Shown in pieces: positions 50,281 through 59,437 of a DNA stretch of 64,000 nucleotides (position 1 is its first letter; each line of letters starts with the position of its first letter). The stretch covers positions 248,001 through 312,000 of the forward strand of contig NZ_VYRZ01000001.1 in assembly GCF_008710705.1 (NCBI RefSeq). The letters are read 5' to 3'. The stretch comes from Microbacterium radiodurans. Lineage in GTDB: Bacteria; Actinomycetota; Actinomycetes; Actinomycetales; Microbacteriaceae. The notes below the pieces were generated by a model. That model ran no database searches. It saw only the letters and a program-made list of their open reading frames with translations, and was not told where the DNA came from. The position numbers were made by a program, and so were the translations under genes.

Positions 50281-51267
50281 ATGGTCTACTACGCGCGCAA
50301 GACCGGCTACTTCCTGCTCACCCTGTGGGCGGCGATCACGCTGAACTTCATCATCCCGCGCCTGCAGCCCGGCGACCCGGCCGAGATCATGGTGCGTCAG
50401 CTCAACGGGCAGGGCGAGATCGACCCGGCGCAGGTCGCCGCGGTCAAGACGATGCTCGGCTACTCGAACGACAACGTCTTCGTGGCCTACGTCGACTACC
50501 TCAGGCAGCTCGCCTCGGGAGACCTCGGGACGTCGTTCACGTACTTCCCCTACCCCGTCGCCGAGGTCATCGGCCAGGCGCTGCCCTGGACCCTCGTCCT
50601 CGTGGGACTGACCCAGGTGCTCTCGTTCGTGCTCGGCACCCTGCTCGGCGCGGTCGCGGCCTGGCGGCGCAACAGCCGGTTCGACGCGACGATCTCGGTC
50701 GGCTCGACCTTCGTCGGCAACCTGCAGTCGGTGTGGATCGGCCTCATCGTCCTGTTCGTCTTCGCCTACACGCTCGGGTGGTTCCCGGCATCCGGCGGCT
50801 ACGGCTACACGACGCCGGGGCTCTCGCCGCTGCACATCGCCGACGTCGTCTCGCACGGGTTCCTGCCCGCGCTGACGCTCATGGTCACGGCGCCCATCGG
50901 GTTCATCCTCTCGATGCGCAACACGATGGTGCAGGTGCTCGGCGAGGACTACATCCGCCTCGGCGCCGCGGCCGGACTCAAGGGACGCACTCTCGCGCTC
51001 GGCTACGCCGCCCGCAACGCCCTGCTGCCGGTCGTCACCGGGTTCGCCCTGTCGCTCGGCGTCCTGATGGGCGGCTCGATCCTCATCGAGACGGTGTTCG
51101 ACTACCCCGGCATGGGACGCCTTATGGGCGAGGCGACCTCGAACCGCGACTTCCCCCTGATGCAGGCGATCCTGCTCGCGACGATCGTCATCGTCCTGAC
51201 GGCGAACTTCATCGTCGACCTCATCTATCCGCTCATCGATCCGCGGGCCCGCCGGGCCAAGGCGTGA
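50281..51267 (+). CDS. ABC transporter permease, DppB type
   Basis: The 328-residue permease has about six helices. It has the long extracytoplasmic segment after the first helix (PGDPAEIMVRQLNGQ) and an EAA-type loop near GAAAGLKGRTLALGYAARNALLP. It pairs with the DppC-type permease. It starts 3 nt after the binding-protein stop, so the two are co-translated. Confidence 0.9.
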   Translation: MVYYARKTGYFLLTLWAAITLNFIIPRLQPGDPAEIMVRQLNGQGEIDPAQVAAVKTMLGYSNDNVFVAYVDYLRQLASGDLGTSFTYFPYPVAEVIGQALPWTLVLVGLTQVLSFVLGTLLGAVAAWRRNSRFDATISVGSTFVGNLQSVWIGLIVLFVFAYTLGWFPASGGYGYTTPGLSPLHIADVVSHGFLPALTLMVTAPIGFILSMRNTMVQVLGEDYIRLGAAAGLKGRTLALGYAARNALLPVVTGFALSLGVLMGGSILIETVFDYPGMGRLMGEATSNRDFPLMQAILLATIVIVLTANFIVDLIYPLIDPRARRAKA

Positions 51268-51283
51268 AAGGCAGGTGACAGCC

Positions 51284-52297
51284 ATGTCTCCCTCCGGAAT
51301 GTCCGATGAGACCCCCCTCCCCCAGCCGGCGTCCATGCCGCAACCGGCCCGCATCGAGCCGGAGCGCACGCAGCCGACCCGCACCTTCCGCCGGCGCCTG
51401 ACCGACGACGACGCGTCGACGAAGGAGGTCGTCGCGATCGTCCGCCCCGCGCGTTGGTACGCGGTGATCTGGTCGAGCCGCAAGGCCCGCGTGGGCATCG
51501 TGATGCTCGCGGTGTTCCTGCTCGTCGCGATCTTCGCCGACCTGCTCTCGCCCTACCGGCCGACCGATGCGACGTTCGCCCCGGCGCAGGATCCGAGCTG
51601 GGCCCACTGGATGGGCACCAACACCCTCGGCTACGACATCTGGACGCAGCTCGTCCACGGCACGCGGCTCTCGTTCGCGATCGGCGTGCTGGGAGGTCTG
51701 GCCACGATCGTCATCGCGATCGTCGTGGGCCTGCTCGCGGGCTACCGCGAGGGAGGCCTGCTCGACGACGTGCTGTCGTTCCTGACGAACCTCGCACTCG
51801 TGATCCCGGTGCTGCCGCTCATGATGGTGATCGTCGCCTACAGCGAGACCCGCGGCCTCGGACTCCTCGTGTTCGTCATCGCGATCACGAGCTGGGCGGG
51901 CGCCTCGCGCGAGATGCGGTCGCTCATCATCTCGATGCGCAACCGCGACTACGTCACCGCCGCGCGGTTCGGCGGCGACGGGATGCTGCGCATCGTCTTC
52001 CGCGAGATCATGCCGAACATGTCGTCCCTCATCGTGTCGGGCTTCATCGGCGCGGCGACGGCGGCCATCGCGGCCGAGGCCGGCCTGTCGTTCATGGGCT
52101 TCGGCGATCCGAACACCGTCAGCTGGGGCCAGATGCTCGCCCAGGCCAACGCCAACGGCGCCCTCGTCCAGGGCCTGTGGGTGTGGCTCGTCGCCCCGGG
52201 CGTGATGCTGGCGCTGCTCATGACGTCGCTGACGTTCGTGAACTTCGGCGTCGACATGCTGAGCAACCCGCACCTGCGCGAAGAGGAGAAGTCATGA
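51284..52297 (+). CDS. ABC transporter permease, DppC type
   Basis: The 337-residue permease has an N-terminal Pro-rich cytosolic tail (about 1-60). The OppC_N-like helix, then HWMGTNTLGYDIWTQLVHGTRLS, and an EAA loop TAARFGGDGMLRIVFREIMPN near 225 follow. AAAGGCAGG lies 8 nt before ATG 51284; a GTG at 51275 is the alternative. It overlaps the ATPase gene by 4 nt. Confidence 0.9.
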   Translation: MSPSGMSDETPLPQPASMPQPARIEPERTQPTRTFRRRLTDDDASTKEVVAIVRPARWYAVIWSSRKARVGIVMLAVFLLVAIFADLLSPYRPTDATFAPAQDPSWAHWMGTNTLGYDIWTQLVHGTRLSFAIGVLGGLATIVIAIVVGLLAGYREGGLLDDVLSFLTNLALVIPVLPLMMVIVAYSETRGLGLLVFVIAITSWAGASREMRSLIISMRNRDYVTAARFGGDGMLRIVFREIMPNMSSLIVSGFIGAATAAIAAEAGLSFMGFGDPNTVSWGQMLAQANANGALVQGLWVWLVAPGVMLALLMTSLTFVNFGVDMLSNPHLREEEKS

Positions 52298-54000
52298 CCG
52301 CCGCATCCGTTCTGCCAGGCGCATCCGTTCTGAACGTCCACGACCTGTCGGTGCAGTACCGGCCGAAGCTCGGTCCCGCCCTCGACGCCGTCAAGCACGT
52401 GTCGCTGCAGGTGGCCCCGGGCGAGTTCGTCGGCCTCGCCGGGGAGTCGGGCTCGGGCAAGACGACCTTCGCGCAGGCCGTGCTCCGGCTGCTGCGGAGC
52501 CCGGGGCACATCACCGGCGGCTCCATCCGCTGGGGCGACCGGGACGTCACGACGCTCGACGAGGACGAGCTGCGGCCGCTCCGGTGGTCGTACGTGTCGA
52601 CGGTGTTCCAATCGAGCATGAACTCGCTCAACCCCGTCGTGCGGGTGCGGAAGATGTTCGAGGACATCCTCGCCGAGCACACCGGCGCCGGCGCCGCGGC
52701 CTCCCGCGAACGCGCCGAGGAGCTGTTCGACCTCGTGAGGGTCGACGCGCGCTTCCTCGACATGTTCCCGCACGAGCTCTCGGGCGGAATGAAGCAGCGC
52801 GTGAACCTCGCGCTCGCGCTGGCCCTGAAGCCGCAGCTCGTGCTCTTCGACGAGCCGACCACGGGACTCGATGTCGTCGTGCAGAAGTCAATCCTCGACA
52901 AGATCCGCGAGCTGCAGGAGCGGGAGCGCTTCGGCGCGATCCTCATCACGCACGACATGGGCACGCTCCTCGACTTCGCCGATCGCGTGGCGGTCATGTA
53001 CGAGGGCGAGATCGTCGAGGACATCAGCGCTCAGGATGCCGTGACCAGCGGCCCGCGGCATCCGTACTCGATCCACCTGGTCGGGTCCTACGCGGAACTC
53101 CTCGGCGAGGACGTCACCGGCTACTCCGGCGCCGAACTCGAGACGCCCGCCGAGGTGTCGGACGAGGCGCCGGTCGAGCACGCGCCGATCATCGAGGTCG
53201 AGGACCTGCACCGCCGGTTCTCGAAGCGGCAGGGTCTGCGCACCGAGCACGTCGACGCCGTGAAGGACGTCTCGTTCACACTCCGCGAAGGCGAGGTGAC
53301 GGCCCTCGTCGGCCAGTCCGGATCGGGCAAGTCGACCATCGCCCGCATCCTCACGCGCATCGACGATCCGACGTCGGGCTCGGTGCGGTACTACGGCCGG
53401 GCCGACGGGCAGCCGCACGACATCACGGCCCTGCGCGGCCGGCTCGCCCGCGAGTACCGGCGGAACGTGCAGTACGTCTTCCAGGACCCGTATGCCGCGC
53501 TCAATCCGACCCTCACCGTCGGCTACTCGCTCGCGAGGCCGCTGGCGAACTTCCTGCACGTCGGAAGGCGCGAGGCGGTCGAGCGATCGGCGAGCCTGCT
53601 CGAGCAGGTCGGGCTCACCCCGGCCGGCCGCTACCTCGGGCGCCTGCCGCACGAGCTCTCGGGCGGGCAGCGTCAACGCGTCGTGATCGCACGGGCGCTC
53701 GCGGCCGAACCGCGACTCGTCGTGGCCGACGAGCCGATCGCGAGCCTCGACGTGTCGATCCGCGCCGAGATCCTCGAGGTGCTGCAGTCGCTCGTCGCCG
53801 ATCACGGCGTCGGGATGCTCTACATCACCCACGACCTGCTGTCGGCGAAGAGCCTCGCCAACCACGCCCTCGTGCTGCGCGGTGGTGAGCTCATCGAGTC
53901 CGGCCCCGCCGCCGAGGTCATCGACAACCCGCAGGCCGAGTACACCCGGCAGCTGCTGGATGCCATCCCCAACCCTTTCGAGAAGAGGACCGCCGCGTGA
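52294..54000 (+). CDS. double ABC ATPase (DppD-DppF fusion)
   Basis: The 568-residue protein has two complete nucleotide-binding domains. The first has Walker A GESGSGKTT (about residue 50) and LSGGMKQRV. The second has GQSGSGKST (about 348) and LSGGQRQRV with DEPIASLD. They are joined by an acidic linker (about 285-305). Most Dpp/Opp systems encode two separate ATPases. It drives both permeases. ATG 52294 overlaps the previous stop. Confidence 0.92.
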   Translation: MTAASVLPGASVLNVHDLSVQYRPKLGPALDAVKHVSLQVAPGEFVGLAGESGSGKTTFAQAVLRLLRSPGHITGGSIRWGDRDVTTLDEDELRPLRWSYVSTVFQSSMNSLNPVVRVRKMFEDILAEHTGAGAAASRERAEELFDLVRVDARFLDMFPHELSGGMKQRVNLALALALKPQLVLFDEPTTGLDVVVQKSILDKIRELQERERFGAILITHDMGTLLDFADRVAVMYEGEIVEDISAQDAVTSGPRHPYSIHLVGSYAELLGEDVTGYSGAELETPAEVSDEAPVEHAPIIEVEDLHRRFSKRQGLRTEHVDAVKDVSFTLREGEVTALVGQSGSGKSTIARILTRIDDPTSGSVRYYGRADGQPHDITALRGRLAREYRRNVQYVFQDPYAALNPTLTVGYSLARPLANFLHVGRREAVERSASLLEQVGLTPAGRYLGRLPHELSGGQRQRVVIARALAAEPRLVVADEPIASLDVSIRAEILEVLQSLVADHGVGMLYITHDLLSAKSLANHALVLRGGELIESGPAAEVIDNPQAEYTRQLLDAIPNPFEKRTAA

Positions 54001-55307
54001 GCACCCCCCGTCCCGCGTCCGCCCCGAGCGCCCCGACCGCCCCGCTGCCCGATGACATCCGAGAGCTGACCGAACGCGAGGTCGACGCCTCGATCCGCTG
54101 GCTCTGGCAGCACGCGACCGCCGACCTCGACAGCCCCGGCTGCGGGCTCGTGCTCGACCGCGACGACCTGCCGGGAGTCGCCACCGTCGCCGCGACGGGC
54201 TTCGCGCTCGCGGCCTGGTGCGTCGGTGTCGAGCGCGGCGTCCTCGCGCGCGATGCCGTGCGCGACCGCGTCGCCGCGACCCTCCGCACCCTCGAGGAGT
54301 CGGTGCCCCAGCGCGGCGGGTTCCTCGCGCACTTCGTCGACGCCGGCACCGGGGAGCGGCAGGGGCGGTCGGAGTACTCGACCATCGACACGACCCTGGC
54401 CCTGTGCGGTGCTGTCGCCGCGGCATCCTTCTTCGACGGCGACGGCGACGCCGGGCGCGGGATCGCCGACCGCGTCGACCGGCTGCTCGGGCGCATCGAC
54501 TGGAACTGGATCATCGACGACTCCGGCGAAAGGACCGTCGTGCGCATGGCCTGGGTCGCCGACCGCGAAGACGACTACGCCGACGGCGCCGACGATGCCG
54601 GTTTCGTCAGCGCCTGGTCGATGACGGCCGAGCAGCTGCCGATGTATCTGCTCGCCGCGGGGCACGACGCCGTCTCGGCCGACCTCGCGCGCGATCTCTG
54701 GCGCGGCTTCGACAAGCCGGTCGGCGCGTACGGCGGCCACGCGTGCGTGCACGAGCCCGCAGGCACGCTGTTCACGTACCACTTCCCGCTCGCGTTCTAT
54801 CCCTTCCAGCGTGTGCGCGACCTCGACGGACGCGACTGGTGGGCCAACGCCCGTGAAGCGTCGCTGGCCTCGAAGGCCTGGTGCGCCGATCAGTCCGACC
54901 GGTGGCGGACGTTCGCGAGCGGGCTGTGGGGACCCGCCGCGGGGCTCGGGCCCGGCGGTTACGTGGTGAACGGCGCGCGACCGGCGCTGCGCGAACCGCA
55001 CGTCGACGGGACGGTGCCGCCGGTGTCGCTGTTCGGCGCGCTGCAGCTCGCTCCCGACGACGTGAGCCCGGCGCTGCGCGTGCTGCGCGACGAGCACCCG
55101 GAGGCGTGGAACGAGTGGGGCGCCACGGACGGTGTGAACCTCGAGGGCGAGGAGCCCTGGTACGCCGCACCGCGCTACGGGCTGAACAAGGGGGCGACGG
55201 CGCTGCTCGGTGCCGCCGCGCTCGGATCCACCCTCGTGTGGGACGCGTTCTCCCGGCATCCGTGGATCGCCCGCGGCGCCGACAAGCTCGGCTTCACGCC
55301 CGCCTGA
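53997..55307 (+). CDS. GH144-like (COG5368) protein, putative beta-1,2-glucan hydrolase
   Basis: The 436-residue all-alpha protein resembles COG5368/GH144 enzymes, whose known member is an endo-beta-1,2-glucanase. SEYSTIDTTLALCGAVAAASFF (about 122), WSMTAEQLPMYLLAAG, a SLASKAWCADQSDRW stretch, LWGPAAGLGPGGYV, DGTVPPVSLFGAL and GLNKGATALL occur in family order. There is no signal peptide, so it would act on imported oligomers. GTG 53997 overlaps the ATPase stop (GTGA). If correct, the operon imports and cleaves beta-1,2-glucan oligomers, with the nearby GH1 finishing to glucose. The match is from remembered family patterns, so confidence in the function is moderate. Confidence 0.65.
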   Translation: MSTPRPASAPSAPTAPLPDDIRELTEREVDASIRWLWQHATADLDSPGCGLVLDRDDLPGVATVAATGFALAAWCVGVERGVLARDAVRDRVAATLRTLEESVPQRGGFLAHFVDAGTGERQGRSEYSTIDTTLALCGAVAAASFFDGDGDAGRGIADRVDRLLGRIDWNWIIDDSGERTVVRMAWVADREDDYADGADDAGFVSAWSMTAEQLPMYLLAAGHDAVSADLARDLWRGFDKPVGAYGGHACVHEPAGTLFTYHFPLAFYPFQRVRDLDGRDWWANAREASLASKAWCADQSDRWRTFASGLWGPAAGLGPGGYVVNGARPALREPHVDGTVPPVSLFGALQLAPDDVSPALRVLRDEHPEAWNEWGATDGVNLEGEEPWYAAPRYGLNKGATALLGAAALGSTLVWDAFSRHPWIARGADKLGFTPA

Positions 55308-55343
55308 CCCCCGCCGCGCCCCGCCGTGCCCCGCCGTGCCGTG

Positions 55344-55425
55344 CCGCGATGCAAGGGATCAAGGGCGACACCCCGCGCCGGCCGCCTCGGGACCGGGGTG
55401 TCGCCGCGGAATCCTTGCATCCGCG
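55344..55425. repeat. 82-bp palindromic element, copy 4
   Basis: The ends are CCGCGATGCAAGG and CCTTGCATCCGCG. It lies 36 nt after the GH144-like stop codon. Confidence 0.9.
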
Positions 55426-55452
55426 TACGCGCCGCGGTGGGATGCTGGGCGC

Positions 55453-55950
55453 ATGAGCCTGCCGCACCGTGACGAGTGGAACGCCGCGCCGGGCGGCTTC
55501 CGCAGGTTCGAGAGAACCGTGCGGGTGGGGACGGGGGATGCCGCGTGGCGACGTGCCCGTGGCGACCTGCTGGCCTGGCGGGTCAAGACGCGCTCCGGAT
55601 TCCGGGTGGTCCCCGACGACGTGCCCGCGGCCGTCGGCGGACGACACTGGCTCGAGGCCGGCGTCGGCCGGTTCTTGCTCCGCGAGCCTGTCGCGGTCGT
55701 CGCGGTCGTCGACGAGCCCGATCGCGTGGGATACGTGTACCTCGCGCTCCCCGGCCATCCGCTGGAGGGCGAGGAGACGTTCCTCCTCACCCGCCGCGGC
55801 GACGAGGTGCTGTTCACCCTGCGGTCGCGGTCGCGACCGGCGCCGTCGCGGTTCTGGCGCCTCGCCTATCCGGCGGTCCGGGTCGTGCAGGTGGTGGTGC
55901 GCCGCCGCTACCTGCGCGCGCTCCGGCGCCGCGGCCACGGCGGCGGGTAG
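55453..55950 (+). CDS. DUF1990 family protein
   Basis: The 165-residue protein matches DUF1990: FERTVRVGTGDAAWRRA near the start, YLALPGHPLEGEETFLL and a C-terminal SRPAPSRFWRLAYPAVR with a basic VRRRYLRALRRRG tail. The function of the family is unknown. ATG 55453 is used; an 82-bp repeat lies on each side of the gene (55344-55425 and 55988-56069). Confidence 0.85.
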   Translation: MSLPHRDEWNAAPGGFRRFERTVRVGTGDAAWRRARGDLLAWRVKTRSGFRVVPDDVPAAVGGRHWLEAGVGRFLLREPVAVVAVVDEPDRVGYVYLALPGHPLEGEETFLLTRRGDEVLFTLRSRSRPAPSRFWRLAYPAVRVVQVVVRRRYLRALRRRGHGGG

Positions 55951-55987
55951 CCCCGAGGCGGCCGACGGGCCGAGGTCGGCCGGCGGA

Positions 55988-56069
55988 CCGCGATGCACGG
56001 CATCGGGGCCGACGCGCCGCGGGATCGACATCCCGCTCGGGGTGTCGCCGCAGATCCCTTGCATCGCGG
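55988..56069. repeat. 82-bp palindromic element, copy 5
   Basis: The ends are CCGCGATGCACGG and CCTTGCATCGCGG. The centre differs (GGGATCGACATCCC). It sits between the convergent DUF1990 and hisC genes. Confidence 0.9.
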
Positions 56070-56123
56070 CACGCGCAGACGCGTCCGCGCGGCCGACCGA
56101 CCGGGGCGACAGGCGCCGCCGGG

Positions 56124-57188
56124 TCAGCGGACGACGGATGCCGCGGCGGCCAGGATGCCGGCCGTCGACTCCTCTTCGCCGATCGAGATGCGCACGCCGT
56201 CGCCGGCGAACGCGCGGACGATGAGTCCCGCGGCGTCGAAGGCCTCGGCGACCTCCAGCGCCCGCTCGCCGACGGGGAGCCAGACGAAGTTGCCCTGCGC
56301 GACCGGCACGTCCCAGCCCGCGGTGCGCAGCGCCTCGGCGAGCGCGTCACGCCGCTTCGCGATGTGCCGCACGCGTTCGAGCAGCTCATCCTCGGCGTCG
56401 AGGCTCGCGAGCGCGGCCTCCTCGGCCTGGGCCGTCACCGAGAGCGGGATGCCGGTGCTGCGGGCGGCGTCGAGGATGCGGTGGTCGCCGATCGCGTAGC
56501 CGACGCGCAGGCCCGCGAGACCATAGGCCTTCGAGAAGGTGCGCAGCACGACGACGTTCGCGTGGCCGGCGCCGAGGACCGCGGCTCCGGTCACGGCGTC
56601 GGGGTCGGTCACGAACTCGGCGTACGCCTCGTCGAGCACGATCAGGACGTCACCCGGAACCCGGGCGACGAAGGCGTCGAACGCGGCCTGCGACACCACC
56701 GGACCGGTGGGGTTGTTCGGGCTGCAGACGATGATCATGCGCGTGCGGTCGGTGACGGCATCCGCCATCGCGTCGAGGTCGTGCCCCGCGTCGGCGGTCA
56801 GCGGCACCGGGACGGCCGTCGCGCCGGCGACGGCGGCCAGTCCCGGGTATGCCTCGAACGAGCGCCAGGCGAACATGATCTCGTCGCCCGGACCGCTCGT
56901 CGCCGAGGCGAGCTGGTAGAGGATCGACACCGATCCGGCAGCGACGTGCACCCCGTCGGGTGCCACCGCGTACCGGTCGGCGAGGCGCGCACGCAGCCGT
57001 GCCGCCGAGGCGTCGGGGTAGCGGTTGAACGTCGTCGCCGCGCGCACGGCCTCGACGACGCCGGGCAGCGGGTCGAACGGGTTCTCGTTGCTCGACAGCT
57101 TGAACGCGTCGGCGGAGGCCTGACGCCCCTGGCGGTAGGCGGGCAGCGCCGCGATCTCGGGTCGGATGCGCACGGGCAGGTCGGTCAC
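56124..57188 (-). CDS. hisC: histidinol-phosphate aminotransferase
   Basis: The 354-residue PLP aminotransferase has Lys220 ([12 protein letters not shown]), [11 protein letters not shown] near the N terminus, SPNNPTGPV and VLDEAYAEF. It converts imidazole-acetol phosphate plus glutamate to histidinol phosphate. Actinobacterial paralogues can be aromatic aminotransferases, and no other his gene is nearby, so that is the main alternative. GTG 57188 lies 6 nt after TAGACT (minus strand), a leaderless start. Confidence 0.88.
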   Translation of the reverse strand: MTDLPVRIRPEIAALPAYRQGRQASADAFKLSSNENPFDPLPGVVEAVRAATTFNRYPDASAARLRARLADRYAVAPDGVHVAAGSVSILYQLASATSGPGDEIMFAWRSFEAYPGLAAVAGATAVPVPLTADAGHDLDAMADAVTDRTRMIIVCSPNNPTGPVVSQAAFDAFVARVPGDVLIVLDEAYAEFVTDPDAVTGAAVLGAGHANVVVLRTFSKAYGLAGLRVGYAIGDHRILDAARSTGIPLSVTAQAEEAALASLDAEDELLERVRHIAKRRDALAEALRTAGWDVPVAQGNFVWLPVGERALEVAEAFDAAGLIVRAFAGDGVRISIGEEESTAGILAAAASVVR

Positions 57189-57259
57189 AGCGCGAGTCTA
57201 CGGAGTGCGCGTGTCGAGCGGATGCCGCGCCTCGGCCGCCGTGGCAGACTGGCGGCACT

Positions 57260-57682
57260 ATGAGCCTCATCATCCGGCTGATCGTCAACGCCTTCGCGAT
57301 CTGGATCGTCACGCTCATCCCGGCGCTGCAGGTGAGCGTCATCGCGTTCCCGCCGGGCGGCGACCTGCAGCTCGTCCTCACGCTGCTGCTCATCGCGCTC
57401 ATCTTCGGACTCGTCAACGCGATCGTGGGGACGGTCGTGAAGCTGCTCGCGTTCCCGCTCTACATCCTCACGCTCGGCCTCATCTCCTTCGTGATCAACG
57501 GCTTCCTGCTGTGGCTCACCGGCTGGGTCACCTCGGGATGGGATTGGGGTCTGCGCATCGGCGACTTCTGGCTCGCCGTCCTGGCCGCGATCGTCATCGG
57601 TCTCATCAACTGGGTCGCGGGCATGTTCTTCCGCCCGAGCGCGGACGCGCGCGCTGCGCGCCGCTCGCGCCGGCACGACTGA
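57260..57682 (+). CDS. 4-TM holin-like membrane protein
   Basis: The 140-residue protein has four hydrophobic segments (about 3-25, 34-56, 60-84, 105-126) and a basic tail (ARRSRRHD). It matches the mycobacterial 4-TMS phage-holin-like family (Phage_holin_4_2), found on many actinobacterial chromosomes and not necessarily phage-derived. The function is unknown. No lysin or phage gene is nearby. Confidence 0.85.
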   Translation: MSLIIRLIVNAFAIWIVTLIPALQVSVIAFPPGGDLQLVLTLLLIALIFGLVNAIVGTVVKLLAFPLYILTLGLISFVINGFLLWLTGWVTSGWDWGLRIGDFWLAVLAAIVIGLINWVAGMFFRPSADARAARRSRRHD

Positions 57683-57722
57683 CGACGCGACTGACGGCGT
57701 CCCGGCCGACGAGCACGCGGTC

Positions 57723-59033
57723 TCAGCCCGACCGCCGGGCGTGGAAGAGCGTGGTGGTGGCGCGGCTCGCCCCGCCGAATGAGGCGAGCAGGCCGTGGAT
57801 CTGCGCCACCCGCGGATCCCCGGAACCGTCGACGAACGCGGCCGTCGCCCGGTAGGCGTCGACGCCGTGGGCGCCGAGCCCGACGTCGCCCGGCGATCCG
57901 CCCGGATCGGCCACACGCTCGGCGACGAAGCTGCCCGGCGCGCCGGTGCCCGCCGGATGCCCGCCCGACTGCAGCGCCGGAACCGGGTCGTCGGTGTGAC
58001 GCAGCGTGATGTCGATCGTGTCGGCGGGCGGGTCCACGTGAACCGGCGATCCGAGGGTCACGACGGCCGCCACGGCGAACTCGCTCTCCAGCGCGAGGCG
58101 CGCCACGGCGGCGCCGCCCTGCGAATGGCCGACCGCGAGCACGGTGTCGCCGGGCTTCGCCCCCGCCTCGCGCAGCGCCGCGGCGACGGCCTCGACCGAC
58201 GCCGCCCGCTGCCCGGTGTAGAGGTCGATGTTGGATGCCATGTCCATCGGTTCGTCGCCGCCGAAGCCGAGCGGCGCACGGGTTCCTGCGACGTACACCG
58301 CGAAGCGCTGCGCGCCGCCCGGATCGACGTAGCGCTCCACCCGGATCTGCTCGTCGCGATCCTGCGGGATGCGCGCGGCGAGGTCGGCGAGATCCACCGG
58401 AGCGGATGCCGGCGGCGCCGCGACCCGCTCGAGATCGACGCTCGGAACGGGACCCGCCGAGCGCTCGGCCCGCTCCACCCGGCCGAGACCGAGCACGCCC
58501 GCCAACCCGAGGACGGAGCCCGAGACCAGCGGGGCGACGAACCCGATCAGCCCGAAGCCCGCCCCGGCCTGCGCGATCTGCAGCTCGAGCTCGAGATGGC
58601 GGCGGAAGGGCCACGCGGCGGCGAGGACGTCCGCTCGGGCGGCGGCCTCCGGCATCCGCTCGCGCGCCTCCGCCAGTCGTCGTTCGAGGACGAACAGGGC
58701 GCGCACGTCCCCACCCGCCGTCCCCGCGGCGCGCGCCGCCTCCAACTCGAGGATCTCGTACACGTCGGCCATCTCGCGAAGGCCCGCAGCGAGCCGACCG
58801 GCGGCGTGCACGGTGTCGGCGAGGGCGCGGACGACGCTTCCGCCGATCTCGACGGGGCTCCAGGCCGTCTCCGGGTGCCAGGCGAGTTCGATCGTCACCG
58901 ACTCGACCTCGCGCTGGAGCGCGTCGAGCTCTCCGGCGAGGGCCGCGAGCTCGAGAGCAGCCTCCCGGAGCTCGGCGGTGTCGACGGCGACGATTCCGCC
59001 GGAGCGGATGTCGATCCCGTCCGCGCCGGTCAC
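57723..59033 (-). CDS. lipase-fold hydrolase with helical N-terminal domain
   Basis: The 436-residue protein has an N-terminal region that is alpha-helical and Ala/Glu-rich (about 15-160), with a WHPETAWSPVEIGG turn resembling WXG/ESX proteins. Two hydrophobic stretches (about 165-190) follow. The alpha/beta hydrolase domain has GHSQGG (near 298), an Asp-containing HTDDPVPAL and late HGVDAYR, a plausible Ser-Asp-His triad. GTG 59033 overlaps the stop of the WXG-like gene (GTGA). It could be a type VII-type secreted hydrolase with its partner, but no secretion genes are in view. The substrate is unknown. Confidence 0.72.
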   Translation of the reverse strand: MTGADGIDIRSGGIVAVDTAELREAALELAALAGELDALQREVESVTIELAWHPETAWSPVEIGGSVVRALADTVHAAGRLAAGLREMADVYEILELEAARAAGTAGGDVRALFVLERRLAEARERMPEAAARADVLAAAWPFRRHLELELQIAQAGAGFGLIGFVAPLVSGSVLGLAGVLGLGRVERAERSAGPVPSVDLERVAAPPASAPVDLADLAARIPQDRDEQIRVERYVDPGGAQRFAVYVAGTRAPLGFGGDEPMDMASNIDLYTGQRAASVEAVAAALREAGAKPGDTVLAVGHSQGGAAVARLALESEFAVAAVVTLGSPVHVDPPADTIDITLRHTDDPVPALQSGGHPAGTGAPGSFVAERVADPGGSPGDVGLGAHGVDAYRATAAFVDGSGDPRVAQIHGLLASFGGASRATTTLFHARRSG

Positions 59034-59335
59034 CGGACCGACCGACGAAGCAGCTCACCCTGCATCTCGAGGCGCGCGACGACGGACCGCAGCTCGTCAT
59101 CGAAGGCCTCCAGGTGCGCGGCGCTCTCGTCGAGGCGATCGCGCCACGACGCCAGTCCCTCGCGGTACGCGTCGGCGGCGCGAGCCCGCCAGGCGGTCGC
59201 GACCGCGAGAACCGCCCCGGCGCGCCGGATCCCCTCGAGATCGCGTCGGACGCGGGAGAGCCGCGCGCGTGCGCGGACCGCCGTGTCGAGGACATCGTCC
59301 GAGGAATGCTCGCGGGCTGAGGTTTCACGTGACAC
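59030..59335 (-). CDS. WXG100-like small helical protein
   Basis: The 101-residue protein is almost entirely helical, with RARLSRVRRDLEGI, a central TAWRARAADAYREGL turn reminiscent of the W-x-G hairpin of ESAT-6-like proteins, and a second helix ESAAHLEAFDDELR. The Gly of WxG is replaced (WRA). The next gene overlaps its stop, so the two proteins are made together. The GTG 59335 start is the first good in-frame codon after a GGGGAGG tract. The family call is tentative. Confidence 0.6.
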   Translation of the reverse strand: MSRETSAREHSSDDVLDTAVRARARLSRVRRDLEGIRRAGAVLAVATAWRARAADAYREGLASWRDRLDESAAHLEAFDDELRSVVARLEMQGELLRRSVR

Positions 59336-59437
59336 CCTCCCCACCCTGACGAGCGCCGCGCTCGCGGGTGCCCGGACGGCGTATCGCTGTGCGCCGATCG
59401 TCACAGATCGTGCCTGTGCAGGAAACGCGGCATCCCC

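Noticed and set aside
48574-54000. Plain dipeptide transporter
   Set aside because: Family membership allows it, but the LacI regulator, the coupled GH144-like gene and the neighbouring glycosidases favour an oligosaccharide; the peptide option is kept as the alternative.
57260-57682. Prophage holin and remnant prophage
   Set aside because: The family is common on actinobacterial chromosomes and no other phage gene is close by.
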